DNA from: a virus
Length of the DNA stretch: 36,677 nt
Direction: 5' to 3' (one strand)
IMG/VR virus record: IMGVR_UViG_3300008050_000124
Coordinates: 1 to 36,677 of that record
Made by a program: the position numbers and the translations under genes. The notes beneath the pieces are model-generated. The model was not told where the DNA came from. It saw only the letters and a list, made by a program, of their open reading frames with translations, and made no database searches. Shown piece by piece: positions 18,536 through 25,460 of this stretch; positions within the stretch are counted from its first letter, which is position 1; each line of letters opens with the position of its first letter.

Positions 18536-18987
18536 GTTTAGGTGATAACACAATACACTACGATACACGATTAAACCATGTAGAGCAAGACCTTGCTGGC
18601 CTACGAGGGATAGTCGAGACTAACCAACGTGCTACTATTGACCGTATTGATCGCTTGACTAACGCAGTTGAGGGGATTAAGGAGTATGATCAGTCGTCTG
18701 GATGGGATACCAAGGATGTATTAAGTCTGGTAGGTAAGACTTTTCTGGGACTAGCTGCTGTTATTGTCTCTCTTATGTACGGAGGTGCTCAGTATATCAA
18801 CAGCGAGATTGACAACGGTACAGCAGAGATACATAACCTACAGCGAAAGATTGAACACTTTGATGAATTAGCTCATAAGCGGGATGATATTATTATGGGG
18901 TTAGTAGCTCAGGCATCAGCTTCGGAAGTCAGTCGTAAGGCTATAGGTGACTATGCTAAAGAGACTAGGGAAGCACTAGGGAAATGA
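18532..18987 (+). CDS. Single-pass membrane protein with flanking coiled coils
   Basis: The product is 151 residues. An N-terminal helix (HVEQDLAGLRGIVETNQRA...) is followed by one strong transmembrane segment (residues 67-88) and a second charged helix. It has no signal peptidase site. The location just before the holin suggests a lysis role such as an i-spanin-like or holin-accessory protein; virion membrane anchoring is an alternative. It is coupled upstream and downstream by ATGA overlaps. Confidence 0.6.
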   Translation: MSLGDNTIHYDTRLNHVEQDLAGLRGIVETNQRATIDRIDRLTNAVEGIKEYDQSSGWDTKDVLSLVGKTFLGLAAVIVSLMYGGAQYINSEIDNGTAEIHNLQRKIEHFDELAHKRDDIIMGLVAQASASEVSRKAIGDYAKETREALGK

Positions 18988-19118
18988 TTAAGTACCTACT
19001 TATAGTGTACTTGACTACAGGGCCATTAGTGGTTGGTGATACCGCTAACGAGTCAGCTTGTATAGCTTGGGAACAGTACTCAGTCTGGAACAAATGCGTA
19101 AGACTTATAGACTTATAA
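18984..19118 (+). CDS. Small secreted-type protein, 44 aa
   Basis: The short gene starts within the preceding stop (ATGA) and ends 12 bases before the holin. The product has a hydrophobic N-terminus (residues 3-18) like a signal sequence, then a polar C-terminal part with two Cys (ACIAWEQYSVWNKC), which could form a disulphide in the periplasm. No lipobox is seen, so it is not a clear o-spanin. Position supports a lysis-module accessory role. Its stop codon lies inside the TATAA-N5-TTATA near-palindrome at 19114. Confidence 0.5.
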   Translation: MIKYLLIVYLTTGPLVVGDTANESACIAWEQYSVWNKCVRLIDL

Positions 19119-19130
19119 CGGAGTTATAGA

Positions 19131-19532
19131 ATGATTGGACAGTTCAAAGTGCTTGATCTCATAGCTAGCATATTCAAGCCAGCCGCTGAGCTTATTGACG
19201 AGGTGCACACCTCCAGAGATGAGAAGAACCAGCATAAGGAGAGACTGCTAGAGGTACAGGCAGCATGTATGCAGGTGGTGTTCGATTATGAGCTTCAGGC
19301 GCTCAAGGGCCAACAGGATATTATAGCAGCCGAGGCCAAGAGTGACCACTGGATTGTGGCATCTTGGCGGCCTATTACTATGCTTACGTTTTTAACCCTA
19401 GCGGTAGGGGACTCTCTAGGGTTCTTAGCCACCCCATTGCGGGATGAAGCATGGATGCTCCTGCAACTAGGACTTGGGGGGTACGTAGTTGGCAGGAGTG
19501 GGGAAAAGATTGCTGGTATTATTAAGAAGTAG
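19131..19532 (+). CDS. Holin (gene-transfer-agent type)
   Basis: The product is 133 residues. A charged N-terminal helix (DEVHTSRDEKNQHKERLLE) leads to a long Ala/Gln helix, then the diagnostic SDHWIVASWRPI segment followed by two transmembrane helices (about residues 81-100 and 106-122). This matches the 3TM holin family first described for gene transfer agents (NEH...WRP pattern). Holins permeabilise the inner membrane to time lysis. It is the last gene of the rightward operon, and its 3' end overlaps the converging leftward gene by 11 bases. Confidence 0.75.
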   Translation: MIGQFKVLDLIASIFKPAAELIDEVHTSRDEKNQHKERLLEVQAACMQVVFDYELQALKGQQDIIAAEAKSDHWIVASWRPITMLTFLTLAVGDSLGFLATPLRDEAWMLLQLGLGGYVVGRSGEKIAGIIKK

Positions 19533-19785
19533 ACCTCCAGTTATTGAACTTATCGGCTAGAAAGTACGCCCGTTCGTAAATCCTACCTTCAAAGAATCTA
19601 CGGATAATATAGACCCTTGTAAGTCCAAGTACAGTAAATATAACAGTGATCCCAAGATGACTGCTGTAAGCATACGGTATGTCATACAATGCTCCTACGA
19701 AAGGCCAAGCTACAAGGGATACACAAAAACCTATCCCTACGGTCATGAAAGTCTCAATAAGAGACACTAGTTTAGTTTGTTTCAT
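19522..19785 (-). CDS. Small membrane protein, DUF7220-like
   Basis: The product is 87 residues with two transmembrane helices (about 14-35 and 45-63). It starts MKQTKLVSLIETFMTVGIGF and has a TRVYIIRRFFE motif after the second helix. This arrangement is typical of a small phage membrane protein family often encoded at the end of early operons; the family identity is from memory. The function is unknown. It is the last leftward gene and overlaps the holin tail to tail. Confidence 0.6.
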   Translation of the reverse strand: MKQTKLVSLIETFMTVGIGFCVSLVAWPFVGALYDIPYAYSSHLGITVIFTVLGLTRVYIIRRFFEGRIYERAYFLADKFNNWRSTS

Positions 19786-19967
19786 ACTTCCTCCGCTATC
19801 TTTAGCCTACAGCCCATTACTATATTTAGTTCATGGCCTACCTGCTCAGTAAGCAAGGCAAAGGCTTTCTCTGTAATAACCAGTTCCTTAGCTGGCTGCC
19901 CGTTGTCACGGGCGTAGTCTATCAGTGACACTATCTGCTCCAGTACTGGCTCAGGGTCTTCACTCAC
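19782..19967 (-). CDS. Hypothetical acidic protein, 61 aa
   Basis: The product is small, helical and acidic, with no Trp and a single Cys. The start is GTG, preceded by a strong GGGGGAGG ribosome-binding site and overlapping the stop of the upstream gene by 8 bases; the end overlaps the next start. The tight overlaps and ribosome-binding site support it as real. No family is recognised. Confidence 0.55.
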   Translation of the reverse strand: MSEDPEPVLEQIVSLIDYARDNGQPAKELVITEKAFALLTEQVGHELNIVMGCRLKIAEEV

Positions 19968-20340
19968 CGAAACCTCCCCCTACAATGTAGTCAAGAATCC
20001 ACTGCTTAGAGGCTTCTTGAGCGTCATACAGTGTATCCTCAATCTTAACCGTATCAACAACAGGATGTGTCCACTCATGCCTGAGAGAGGTAATAGTCCT
20101 AGGGTACAGCATAAGCCATACCCAGTCTCCTACGTTGAGATACTCCTCATCAATGAAGGGGTCTAATATGCCGATAGTCTGTGATACAGAAGTATCAGCC
20201 TTACCCTCACTGTTAATGCCTACGTGTGTCCCAGGTTTAGAGTCGTGCTGAAGCTGTATAGGCATACAAGCTACATGTACAGCATCTCTGGCCTGGTTAG
20301 AGTCTATCTTAGTGCCGAGAGTTTTTAGTGCGTCATCCAT
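19960..20340 (-). CDS. Hypothetical protein, 126 aa
   Basis: The product is 126 residues. Two segments are notable: GILDPFIDEEYLNVGDWVWLMLYPRTITSLRHEWTHP, which looks like a small SH3-like beta barrel with a short helix, and an ending YIVGGGFGE. ATG is preceded by AAAGGGGATT. Phages of this type often carry an uncharacterised gene near the reductase genes, but no function can be given. Confidence 0.55.
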   Translation of the reverse strand: MDDALKTLGTKIDSNQARDAVHVACMPIQLQHDSKPGTHVGINSEGKADTSVSQTIGILDPFIDEEYLNVGDWVWLMLYPRTITSLRHEWTHPVVDTVKIEDTLYDAQEASKQWILDYIVGGGFGE

Positions 20341-20351
20341 TTCAATCCCCT

Positions 20352-20690
20352 TTAACAGCTAGCATCTTCATACATCTCCTTGAACTTATCAGCTTTTGCA
20401 ATGTCTTGTTGCATGTCATCTTTGTTACCCGCCCTTAGTCGGTACTTCAATAAACTCCCCAAACAGTAGGACTGATAGGGTGTGATCGTATCACCTAGAC
20501 TATCTAATACATACATGATAATCTCCTTAGCCTCAATACCGGGGACTACCTCGTAGTGACTAGGTGAGTCTACGTTCTTAGGGTTAAAGTACTTCTTACT
20601 GATCAATCTATCCTGTACCTCCCCGTAAGTAAGCTCAAGATCCAGCTTGTTCTTGTCATCCCATACGTCCATTTCTTTCTCCTCTTTCAT
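20352..20690 (-). CDS. DUF3310 protein (nucleotide kinase-like, T7 gp1.7 family)
   Basis: The product is 112 residues from the chosen start. The C-terminal half carries the DUF3310 pattern: SPSHYEV, GIEAKEII, then YCLGSLLKYRLRAGNKDD...DIAKADKF. T7 gp1.7, which contains this domain, is a nucleotide kinase acting on dTMP/dGMP. The longer frame would overlap nrdJ by 200 bases; ATG 20690 follows AGAGGAG at good spacing and lies 29 bases after the nrdJ stop, so it is preferred (ATG 20672 is an alternative, also with a GAGGAG). Pairing with the reductase indicates a dNTP supply module. Confidence 0.75.
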   Translation of the reverse strand: MKEEKEMDVWDDKNKLDLELTYGEVQDRLISKKYFNPKNVDSPSHYEVVPGIEAKEIIMYVLDSLGDTITPYQSYCLGSLLKYRLRAGNKDDMQQDIAKADKFKEMYEDASC

Positions 20691-20718
20691 TGCTTTCTCC
20701 TCTCTATCCTTATCTTGA

Positions 20719-22359
20719 TTAGACTCCGCAAACGCCGCCAGCGCATACAGACTCTGAGTTTTCTTCGTAGACCATTCCTTTGTGTCGCTTTGCTTCTTTG
20801 TAAGAGCAGACGGTAAGTGGTTGACCTCCTCGTGCTCCGTCTGGGTATACGGTGAATCCCCGTAACCTCGGTGCGTATTTTGCAAGCGTCTCCGCAAATC
20901 CTTGTACCATAGACTCATTGTTTAACTCCGTGCCCCATGCAGGCATATTGATTGTAGATGATATAGCCATATCGACATAATCTTGAACATCAGCTTGGAA
21001 CTTCAGCCTACGCTCATAGTCATTGACCAGTGACAGACTAGTCTCAATCTTGTTAGGATCGAGTTTATAATTAGTTATAAGTTCCTCCGCTGTACTGTCT
21101 ACAACATATTCATATCGCCACTTGTCACCACCCACAAGATACCTACGCTTATACGCCACAGCAAATAGAGGCTCAATACCAGTAGTAGTACCCGCCAAGA
21201 TTCCAATCGTTCCGGTAGGTGCAATTGCACGATAAGCAATAGGCCGACTAATACCAAGGCGGTCACACAAACTATTAGCGGCACGTTCACTCTCCTCTCT
21301 GTATACTTCCATCCATTGGCGGAGTTCTTTGTTCATTCCGTACTCGTAGCCACGCTTCAGTAGCCACTCATGGATTCCCATCAGGCCTAGCCCTAGTCGT
21401 CTGTTCTTCTTACGGATTTCTCGGATCTTGTCGTAAGGTAGGTCTGCTGTAAGTGTCCCGCAAACAAGAAAACCAGCACCAACCCGAACCACTGAGCGGA
21501 ACTCATCGAGAGTTTCAATGGCACCCATATTAACGCTACCCAAGTTACATACATCGCTATCGTCAGCACTAGTAACTTCAGTGCAAGCGTTGCGTAATGT
21601 CTCATTCTCTTTATCTCCAAAGTTAAAGCTGAAGCCCGGCTCACCAGTCTGCATGGCATTACGACAGTTATCTATAAAGATCTGTGGTAGATGCCCTTGA
21701 CTGATATGATCGAGGAAAGCATTGTCATAGTTCAGTGAGATATTAGTCATATCCATAGGGGCATGGGCATTGAAGTCAAAGTTCTTGGAGTCATGATACG
21801 TGACACCTTCAGCAATCTCCTGAGTCTTCCAGTCCTTCATTTTAAGGAAGTCGTGGGCATCTCCATGTCTCCAGTTAAGGCTAGCGTAAATAGCTGATCT
21901 TCGGGAACCGCCTTGCATAACATTCCTTCCGACTTCGTTAACGGAACACATAAGAGGGATTGGCCCTGAAGCTGTTCCTCCGGTTCTACCAAGTGGAGCA
22001 CCGTTAGGACGAAACACGCTATAATCAATCCCAATACCGCCCCCAGACATAAGGCAATCAGACGCTCTGTTAAGTAACCTACCCCATTCTTCACGGGTAT
22101 CCTCCTCTCCTTTCAACAGGTAGCAGTTGTTATAGAACTTAGCTTCACGACCAGCGTAGTAGGTATACCGACCTCCAGACATAAATTTGAAGTCCTTCAT
22201 GTATGCCTTCAGTGTTGCACGAGAGTCATCATCAAAGATATTCTCGGTTACATCATCGACAATCAGCTCACACTTCTCAGCCCATGTTTGTTCAGGATGA
22301 TTGGCATACTTGTGCTTAAAGATCCGTTCACCAAATTCATTCTTAAATTCACTGCTCAT
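20719..22359 (-). CDS. nrdJ: Adenosylcobalamin-dependent (class II) ribonucleotide reductase
   Basis: The 546-residue protein converts ribonucleotides to deoxyribonucleotides. Key features are a first redox Cys in FYNNC79Y, MSGGGIGIDYS (residues 104-113), the active-site motif N257-A-C259-T-E261 (thiyl Cys with Asn and Glu), a second redox Cys in C271NLGSVNMGAIE, the phosphate-binding loop APTGTIGILAGTTTGIEP, and a C-terminal shuttle pair (C539, C544). No R2-like subunit or glycyl-radical site is seen in the window. The length is short for class II, as in marine phages, with no ATP-cone at the N-terminus. It needs adenosylcobalamin, which fits marine hosts. A copy of the dispersed palindrome lies inside the gene at 21065-21080. 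Confidence 0.88.
   Translation of the reverse strand: MSSEFKNEFGERIFKHKYANHPEQTWAEKCELIVDDVTENIFDDDSRATLKAYMKDFKFMSGGRYTYYAGREAKFYNNCYLLKGEEDTREEWGRLLNRASDCLMSGGGIGIDYSVFRPNGAPLGRTGGTASGPIPLMCSVNEVGRNVMQGGSRRSAIYASLNWRHGDAHDFLKMKDWKTQEIAEGVTYHDSKNFDFNAHAPMDMTNISLNYDNAFLDHISQGHLPQIFIDNCRNAMQTGEPGFSFNFGDKENETLRNACTEVTSADDSDVCNLGSVNMGAIETLDEFRSVVRVGAGFLVCGTLTADLPYDKIREIRKKNRRLGLGLMGIHEWLLKRGYEYGMNKELRQWMEVYREESERAANSLCDRLGISRPIAYRAIAPTGTIGILAGTTTGIEPLFAVAYKRRYLVGGDKWRYEYVVDSTAEELITNYKLDPNKIETSLSLVNDYERRLKFQADVQDYVDMAISSTINMPAWGTELNNESMVQGFAETLAKYAPRLRGFTVYPDGARGGQPLTVCSYKEAKRHKGMVYEENSESVCAGGVCGV
21065..21080. repeat. Dispersed palindrome copy inside nrdJ
   Basis: Sequence TTATAATTAGTTATAA, exact arms and the commonest TTAG spacer, within the reading frame. 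Confidence 0.8.
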
Positions 22360-22371
22360 CTTTTATCCTCT

Positions 22372-22479
22372 TTATGCCAAAAGAAATTTATCAATAAAAT
22401 ACAATATCTGGAGATCAACTACCCCAGCACTTATGCACCAAGGTGTGTAATCAACATCAATTATCCTATGACGCATCAT
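22372..22479 (-). CDS. Possible small gene, 35 aa, upstream of nrdJ
   Basis: This frame overlaps the end of the preceding leftward gene and stops 12 bases before nrdJ. It would encode a hydrophobic 35-residue peptide (VVDLQILYFIDKFLLA). There is no convincing ribosome-binding site, so translation would depend on re-initiation; its fit in the gap is the main support. Confidence 0.3.
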   Translation of the reverse strand: MMRHRIIDVDYTPWCISAGVVDLQILYFIDKFLLA

Positions 22480-22678
22480 TGCATATACTGCTACAACACT
22501 GAGCATCTTCTACCTCCTTCAGTAGAGCTTCGTCTACTTGTGCTTTGAAAGACTCAGGCCATTTGAAGTCACTACCTCGGGCAATGCGTAGCAACTCCTC
22601 GTACCGCTTGTTCTTGGCTTGTAGTTCAGCAATCTGCTTTCGGCAGTCTTTGATAATTGTCGTCTGCATCTTACTCAT
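22466..22678 (-). CDS. Small coiled-coil protein, third of a tandem family
   Basis: The product is 70 residues from the ATG that follows GGAGGTGG (an upstream in-frame start is rejected because it would overlap the previous gene deeply). It has a coiled-coil segment (CRKQIAELQAKNKRYEELL), a short linker, an EALLKEVED stretch and a C-terminal CCSSIC cluster. It shares the (K/R)xIAEL(E/Q)A core and the KEVE end with the two genes upstream, so the three look like diverged tandem copies. The Cys cluster is C-terminal here rather than N-terminal. Confidence 0.55.
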   Translation of the reverse strand: MSKMQTTIIKDCRKQIAELQAKNKRYEELLRIARGSDFKWPESFKAQVDEALLKEVEDAQCCSSICNDAS

Positions 22679-22871
22679 AATCCACCTCCAGTGCTGCCAA
22701 GCATTGCTTTGCATTGACTGAGTGAATCCACTGTCCTCGGGTAGTTGTTAGCGCCTCCCGCAGTGCCTGTAGCTCGGCTTCCAGCTCAGCGATGCGCCGT
22801 TTCTGCCTGTTGTAATACACGGGGCAGTTCACCGCATGGGCCGAATTAGTGCCACAAGTGCAAACGTCCAT
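22671..22871 (-). CDS. Small Cys/coiled-coil protein, second of a tandem family
   Basis: The product is 66 residues: an N-terminal Cys-rich section (MDVCTCG...NCPVYYNRQ) that could bind zinc, then the coiled-coil core KRRIAELEAELQALREAL, then a short C-terminal part. The start is the ATG overlapping the preceding TGA and placed 6-8 bases after AAGGAGG. Its end overlaps the next paralogue. CxCG...C followed by a coiled coil suggests a small DNA- or protein-binding adaptor; no named family is recognised. Confidence 0.55.
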   Translation of the reverse strand: MDVCTCGTNSAHAVNCPVYYNRQKRRIAELEAELQALREALTTTRGQWIHSVNAKQCLAALEVDYE

Positions 22872-23083
22872 CACTCTACCTCCTTCAGTGCTGCTTTGAG
22901 TGTCAGCGCCTTGTGCCAATCCATCCTGTCCTCCAGCACCGCCCTAGCCGCCTCACGCAGCATCTTGTTCTCTGCCTCCAGTTCAGCGATGCGCCGTTTA
23001 GCCACCCTATGCTCTCGGCTAATGTGAGGGTGCGCTATACAGGTTATCTCAGGGTCTTTAATACAAGTACACTGCTCACTCAT
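22871..23083 (-). CDS. Small Cys/coiled-coil protein, first of a tandem family
   Basis: The product is 70 residues: MSEQCTCIKDPEITCIAHPH (Cys/His-rich), then AKRRIAELEAENKMLREAAR and a C-terminal ALTLKAALKEVE. It is clearly related to the next gene in domain order and in the RRIAELEAE core. The ribosome-binding site GAGGAGG precedes the ATG, which overlaps the stop of the gene before. The KEVE codons at its 3' end double as the ribosome-binding site for the next copy, which keeps the repeat units coupled. Confidence 0.55.
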   Translation of the reverse strand: MSEQCTCIKDPEITCIAHPHISREHRVAKRRIAELEAENKMLREAARAVLEDRMDWHKALTLKAALKEVE

Positions 23084-23276
23084 CTTCCGCCTCCTCTCCG
23101 TAGTACTGATCCCATTGCTCTTTAGTAGCGTATAGCTTTATGACCTTTTTAAGGATCTTAGCGTCTTTTATATCGTAAGTCCAATCAGAGTTTACTATAT
23201 CTTGATGCCACTCCATCAGGTCTTGTGTCATCATCTTGTGTATGTCGTCTAAGTTCAGGTCTATTTCATACTTCAT
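23076..23276 (-). CDS. Hypothetical acidic protein, 66 aa
   Basis: The product is acidic and helical (NLDDIHKMMTQDLMEWHQDIV, later KILKKVIKLYATKEQWDQYY) and ends in GEEAEDE. AGGTGA is the ribosome-binding site, 5 bases before ATG, directly preceded by a copy of the dispersed palindrome (23284-23299). No family is recognised; it looks like the small acidic proteins found next to phage nucleotide-metabolism genes. Confidence 0.6.
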   Translation of the reverse strand: MKYEIDLNLDDIHKMMTQDLMEWHQDIVNSDWTYDIKDAKILKKVIKLYATKEQWDQYYGEEAEDE

Positions 23277-23283
23277 AAGTCAC

Positions 23284-23299
23284 CTATAATTAGTTATAC
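23284..23299. repeat. Dispersed palindrome copy at phosphatase end / upstream of 66-aa gene
   Basis: Sequence CTATAATTAGTTATAC. It contains the phosphatase stop codon and abuts the ribosome-binding site of the next gene. Confidence 0.8.
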
Positions 23300-24051
23300 T
23301 TGTTACGCAAGTAATCCAAAGACACAGGCATCTCATCGAAATGCCCATCACTTACCTCGTTAAGCATCCATAGCCCTCTCCAACTCTCGTTGGTCTGGGG
23401 GTTAAGGTAGCCCTCATCGTGCTGATAGAAGATACCAGCGAACAACCCTGTCATGCTAGTACCATCTGCTCTCTTGGCGTAGGCTATGTCACGGTCTTGA
23501 ACGTGTCCCATCACACAGGACATATGCTTTTTATTGAGCATGAGCCTTGCGCTACTGACAGGGCGGCCCATAACACCGCTAGTGAAGTAGTGACTATAAG
23601 CGACTCCATCAATAACTTCCACTTCCAAGAAAGGAACGACCTCCCAACCATGCTGTTCAAGATTGAAGTGATGGTAACCAATAAGATCAGCAAGCTGAAT
23701 ATTATCATTAATAGCCCTCTCTATACGTTCTTCGTGATTACCCATGATGAACACCAAGCGAGGGTTCCATACCTGCTTTTTGTTCTTACGCTGGCGCTTC
23801 TGTTCCTTACGAATAGGAGCCATGAACTTGTCCATAGCATCGTTACCAGCCTGTATATCATCAAGGTAGCGCCTGCCTTCCATAGAGCCTTTGCCTTTGT
23901 CGTAGCTTGACAGACTGCCTAGGTTCCAGTGATCGCCTAGATGAATAATAACATCAGGCTTATGACGTACTGCGTACTTGCCAGCCCATGTAAGGTGACC
24001 GTCAGGTCTACCGGGGTCACACTGCGTATCTGGGATTATTAGATGTTTCAT
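23290..24051 (-). CDS. Calcineurin-like metallophosphatase
   Basis: The product is 253 residues. Metal-binding motifs are seen in order: PDTQCD (residues 7-12), HLGDHWNLGS (38-47), GNHEER (104-109), and late His residues in YSHYF and MGHVQDRD. Motif I has D8-x-Q10 instead of D-x-H, a common phage variant. Such enzymes cleave phosphodiesters or phosphomonoesters; in marine podoviruses they lie with DNA replication genes, and the substrate is not known. ATG 24051 is chosen over an upstream one because it follows AAGGTGG and overlaps the preceding stop. Confidence 0.8.
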   Translation of the reverse strand: MKHLIIPDTQCDPGRPDGHLTWAGKYAVRHKPDVIIHLGDHWNLGSLSSYDKGKGSMEGRRYLDDIQAGNDAMDKFMAPIRKEQKRQRKNKKQVWNPRLVFIMGNHEERIERAINDNIQLADLIGYHHFNLEQHGWEVVPFLEVEVIDGVAYSHYFTSGVMGRPVSSARLMLNKKHMSCVMGHVQDRDIAYAKRADGTSMTGLFAGIFYQHDEGYLNPQTNESWRGLWMLNEVSDGHFDEMPVSLDYLRNKYN

Positions 24052-24227
24052 AGTTCTACCACCTTGTATGCATTCTTGCACATCTTAGTAAAGATTTTGT
24101 CCGATACTTCCTTGTACCGGGCCTTGTCCTTGTACTTGAAATCAACGTGCCTATACACTACGTCAATCTTACGGGGGCTATAATGAATTATAGATCCTTT
24201 AGGTGTACGCTCAGTAATAGTATGCAT
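24048..24227 (-). CDS. Small basic protein, 59 aa
   Basis: This gene is too short for many gene finders. The frame starts MHTITERTPKGSIIHYSPRK and ends FTKMCKNAYKVVEL, with many Lys/Tyr/Arg residues and a FKYKDKARYKEVSDKI helix. Its ATG overlaps the endonuclease VII stop (TAATG) and follows GGAG at about 10 bases; its TGA overlaps the phosphatase ATG. These double overlaps strongly suggest a real gene. It contains palindrome copy 24178-24193. The function is unknown. Confidence 0.6.
   Translation of the reverse strand: MHTITERTPKGSIIHYSPRKIDVVYRHVDFKYKDKARYKEVSDKIFTKMCKNAYKVVEL
24178..24193. repeat. Dispersed palindrome copy inside the 59-aa gene
   Basis: Sequence CTATAATGAATTATAG, exact arms with spacer TGAA. 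Confidence 0.8.
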
Positions 24228-24634
24228 TATCGTTTACTCCTTGGCTTTTTTAGCTTGGGTGATTTCTTTAAGGTCTTCTTCGTAGTCTGAGAAGAGCTGG
24301 TTGATTTCCTTCTGGAAGGTCGCCTCTTCTTCGGGACTCCATGTTTTGGGTGCAGCGGATTCCCCCCGAAATCCTGCTCCCAATAACGCATCAAGTTCTT
24401 TAGAAAGGTTATAGGACAATCGCCTTTGCTTCTCTGACCAGCCCATGAGAGTATTCTCCCTTCGGCACCGTTGCAAGACCTGTGCAGGACATGTCGAACA
24501 TTGCCTGTCGCATGGCAATGGTCTAGTGTCGCTTCGTGTTTCTCGATCTTTGTTAGACATAGTGGGCATATCCCCCCTTGTTTACGTAACTGTTCTTCAC
24601 GGTATGCTTTGATTTCAGTAGTCTTAAGTTTCAA
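24227..24634 (-). CDS. Endonuclease VII-like Holliday junction resolvase (zero frame)
   Basis: The product is 135 residues in the zero frame. The family core is plain: C23PLC26 zinc pair, D38-H-C-H41 active site, ATGNVRHVLHRSC54N55GAEG (the second zinc pair is H51/C54 rather than two Cys) and ITFLKNLMRYWEQDF. T4 endonuclease VII-type enzymes resolve branched DNA before packaging and mismatched or arrested forks. TTG 24634 is the likely start: the first codons give the family-typical N-terminus, GGGAGG lies just upstream, and it overlaps the exonuclease stop. After residue 97 the zero-frame tail is almost pure Lys/Arg/Ser, unlike the family; see the slippery site at 24344-24350 for an alternative ending at 24234. 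Confidence 0.8.
   Translation of the reverse strand: MKLKTTEIKAYREEQLRKQGGICPLCLTKIEKHEATLDHCHATGNVRHVLHRSCNGAEGRILSWAGQRSKGDCPITFLKNLMRYWEQDFGGNPLHPKHGVPKKRRPSRRKSTSSSQTTKKTLKKSPKLKKPRSKR
24344..24350 (-). promoter_or_regulatory. Candidate -1 frameshift site CCCAAAA in endonuclease VII
   Basis: The heptamer reads C-CCA-AAA in phase with the zero frame (codons 96-97), the exact X-XXY-YYZ form needed for -1 slippage. After a -1 shift the frame continues for 36 codons (TWSPEEEATFQKEINQ...KKAKE) to a TAA at 24234-24236, giving 133 residues. The shifted tail has ordinary amino-acid composition, whereas the zero-frame tail is Lys/Arg/Ser-biased as a shadow of GAA/GAG codons would be. A short imperfect stem can form downstream. 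A lost A in the AAAA run (mutation or assembly error) would look the same. Confidence 0.5.
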
Positions 24635-25460
24635 ACTCCCTCCCGTACTCTTTCCAAAGATGCATAGCCTGAACTGAATCAGGTTCCCACATGACAGGCG
24701 AACCTAGGTCATCCAGTTCGCGTACCATCCAAAGAAGCTGCCCTTGTTCAGTTATGTACTCAAGCATCTCAGAGAACTCAAGCCCTGCATCCTTGGCCCA
24801 GTGTACATAACAAGTTATACCCGCTACTACGGCACTCTCCTCGGATACACTGTGCTCTAGAACGCGCTTAGCTGATTTGTCACCGAAACCTTTAAGCACA
24901 TGGCGTGTAAGGGTAGGGTATAGCTCTACCAGAGACTCAGTGCCGTTAGGGAGGCCGGGGATATTGTCTACCTTGTCGCCTGCTAGCATCTGATACCAGA
25001 AGTGTCGTGTAGCCTGTCGTCTAGTTACCCAGTACTTCTTCCGAGTCCGTGGGTTGTAGTGCATACCGGGAGTGTTGTTCAGATCCTTGTCACCAGAGGA
25101 AAGTATGAGAGTACTACCCCCTTTGATAAAGTCTCCCCACAGCAGTATGCTTACGTGGTCATCAACCTCCATGTCGTCTACTTCAGTTGCACCCCATTGT
25201 TCCTTGAGGTAGTTACGTACACCCTCCCAGTGCTCAGGTCTAGGCGTAGTCCGTTGTGCTTTGTATCCTTGTGTCACAGCTACGTCCTCCCTGAAGTTAC
25301 CTTCACCTGCTATGAACACCTCGTACTCGTCTGCCTCTGTGTCAGCTATGATCTTCTGCATAGCCTTTTTTGCCATTTGCAGGGCATGACTAAGCGGCTC
25401 ACCTTCGCAGGAAAAGCCGCATGCATAAGGTATCTGATCTGCGTCTATGATTACTTTCAT
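24624..25460 (-). CDS. 5'-3' exonuclease (FEN/T7 gp6-like)
   Basis: The product is 278 residues. Acidic metal-binding residues of the FEN/PIN fold are visible: D6 and D8 in VIIDADQIPY, E98/D100/D101 in EVDDHV, D124/D126 in SSGDKDL, and D162/D165 in MLAGDKVDNIPG, the start of the helix-three-turn-helix DNA-binding element. YKAQR (66-70) matches the arch-base Lys/Arg. The length fits phage flap exonucleases. It likely removes RNA primers and degrades host DNA, working with the family A polymerase, which lacks this domain. Coupled at both ends. Confidence 0.85.
   Translation of the reverse strand: MKVIIDADQIPYACGFSCEGEPLSHALQMAKKAMQKIIADTEADEYEVFIAGEGNFREDVAVTQGYKAQRTTPRPEHWEGVRNYLKEQWGATEVDDMEVDDHVSILLWGDFIKGGSTLILSSGDKDLNNTPGMHYNPRTRKKYWVTRRQATRHFWYQMLAGDKVDNIPGLPNGTESLVELYPTLTRHVLKGFGDKSAKRVLEHSVSEESAVVAGITCYVHWAKDAGLEFSEMLEYITEQGQLLWMVRELDDLGSPVMWEPDSVQAMHLWKEYGREFET

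Noticed and set aside
24234-24569. Independent 111-codon gene overlapping endonuclease VII
   Set aside because: The first half is a shadow of the endonuclease core. Only the last 36 codons look coding, which fits a frameshift tail better than a separate gene.
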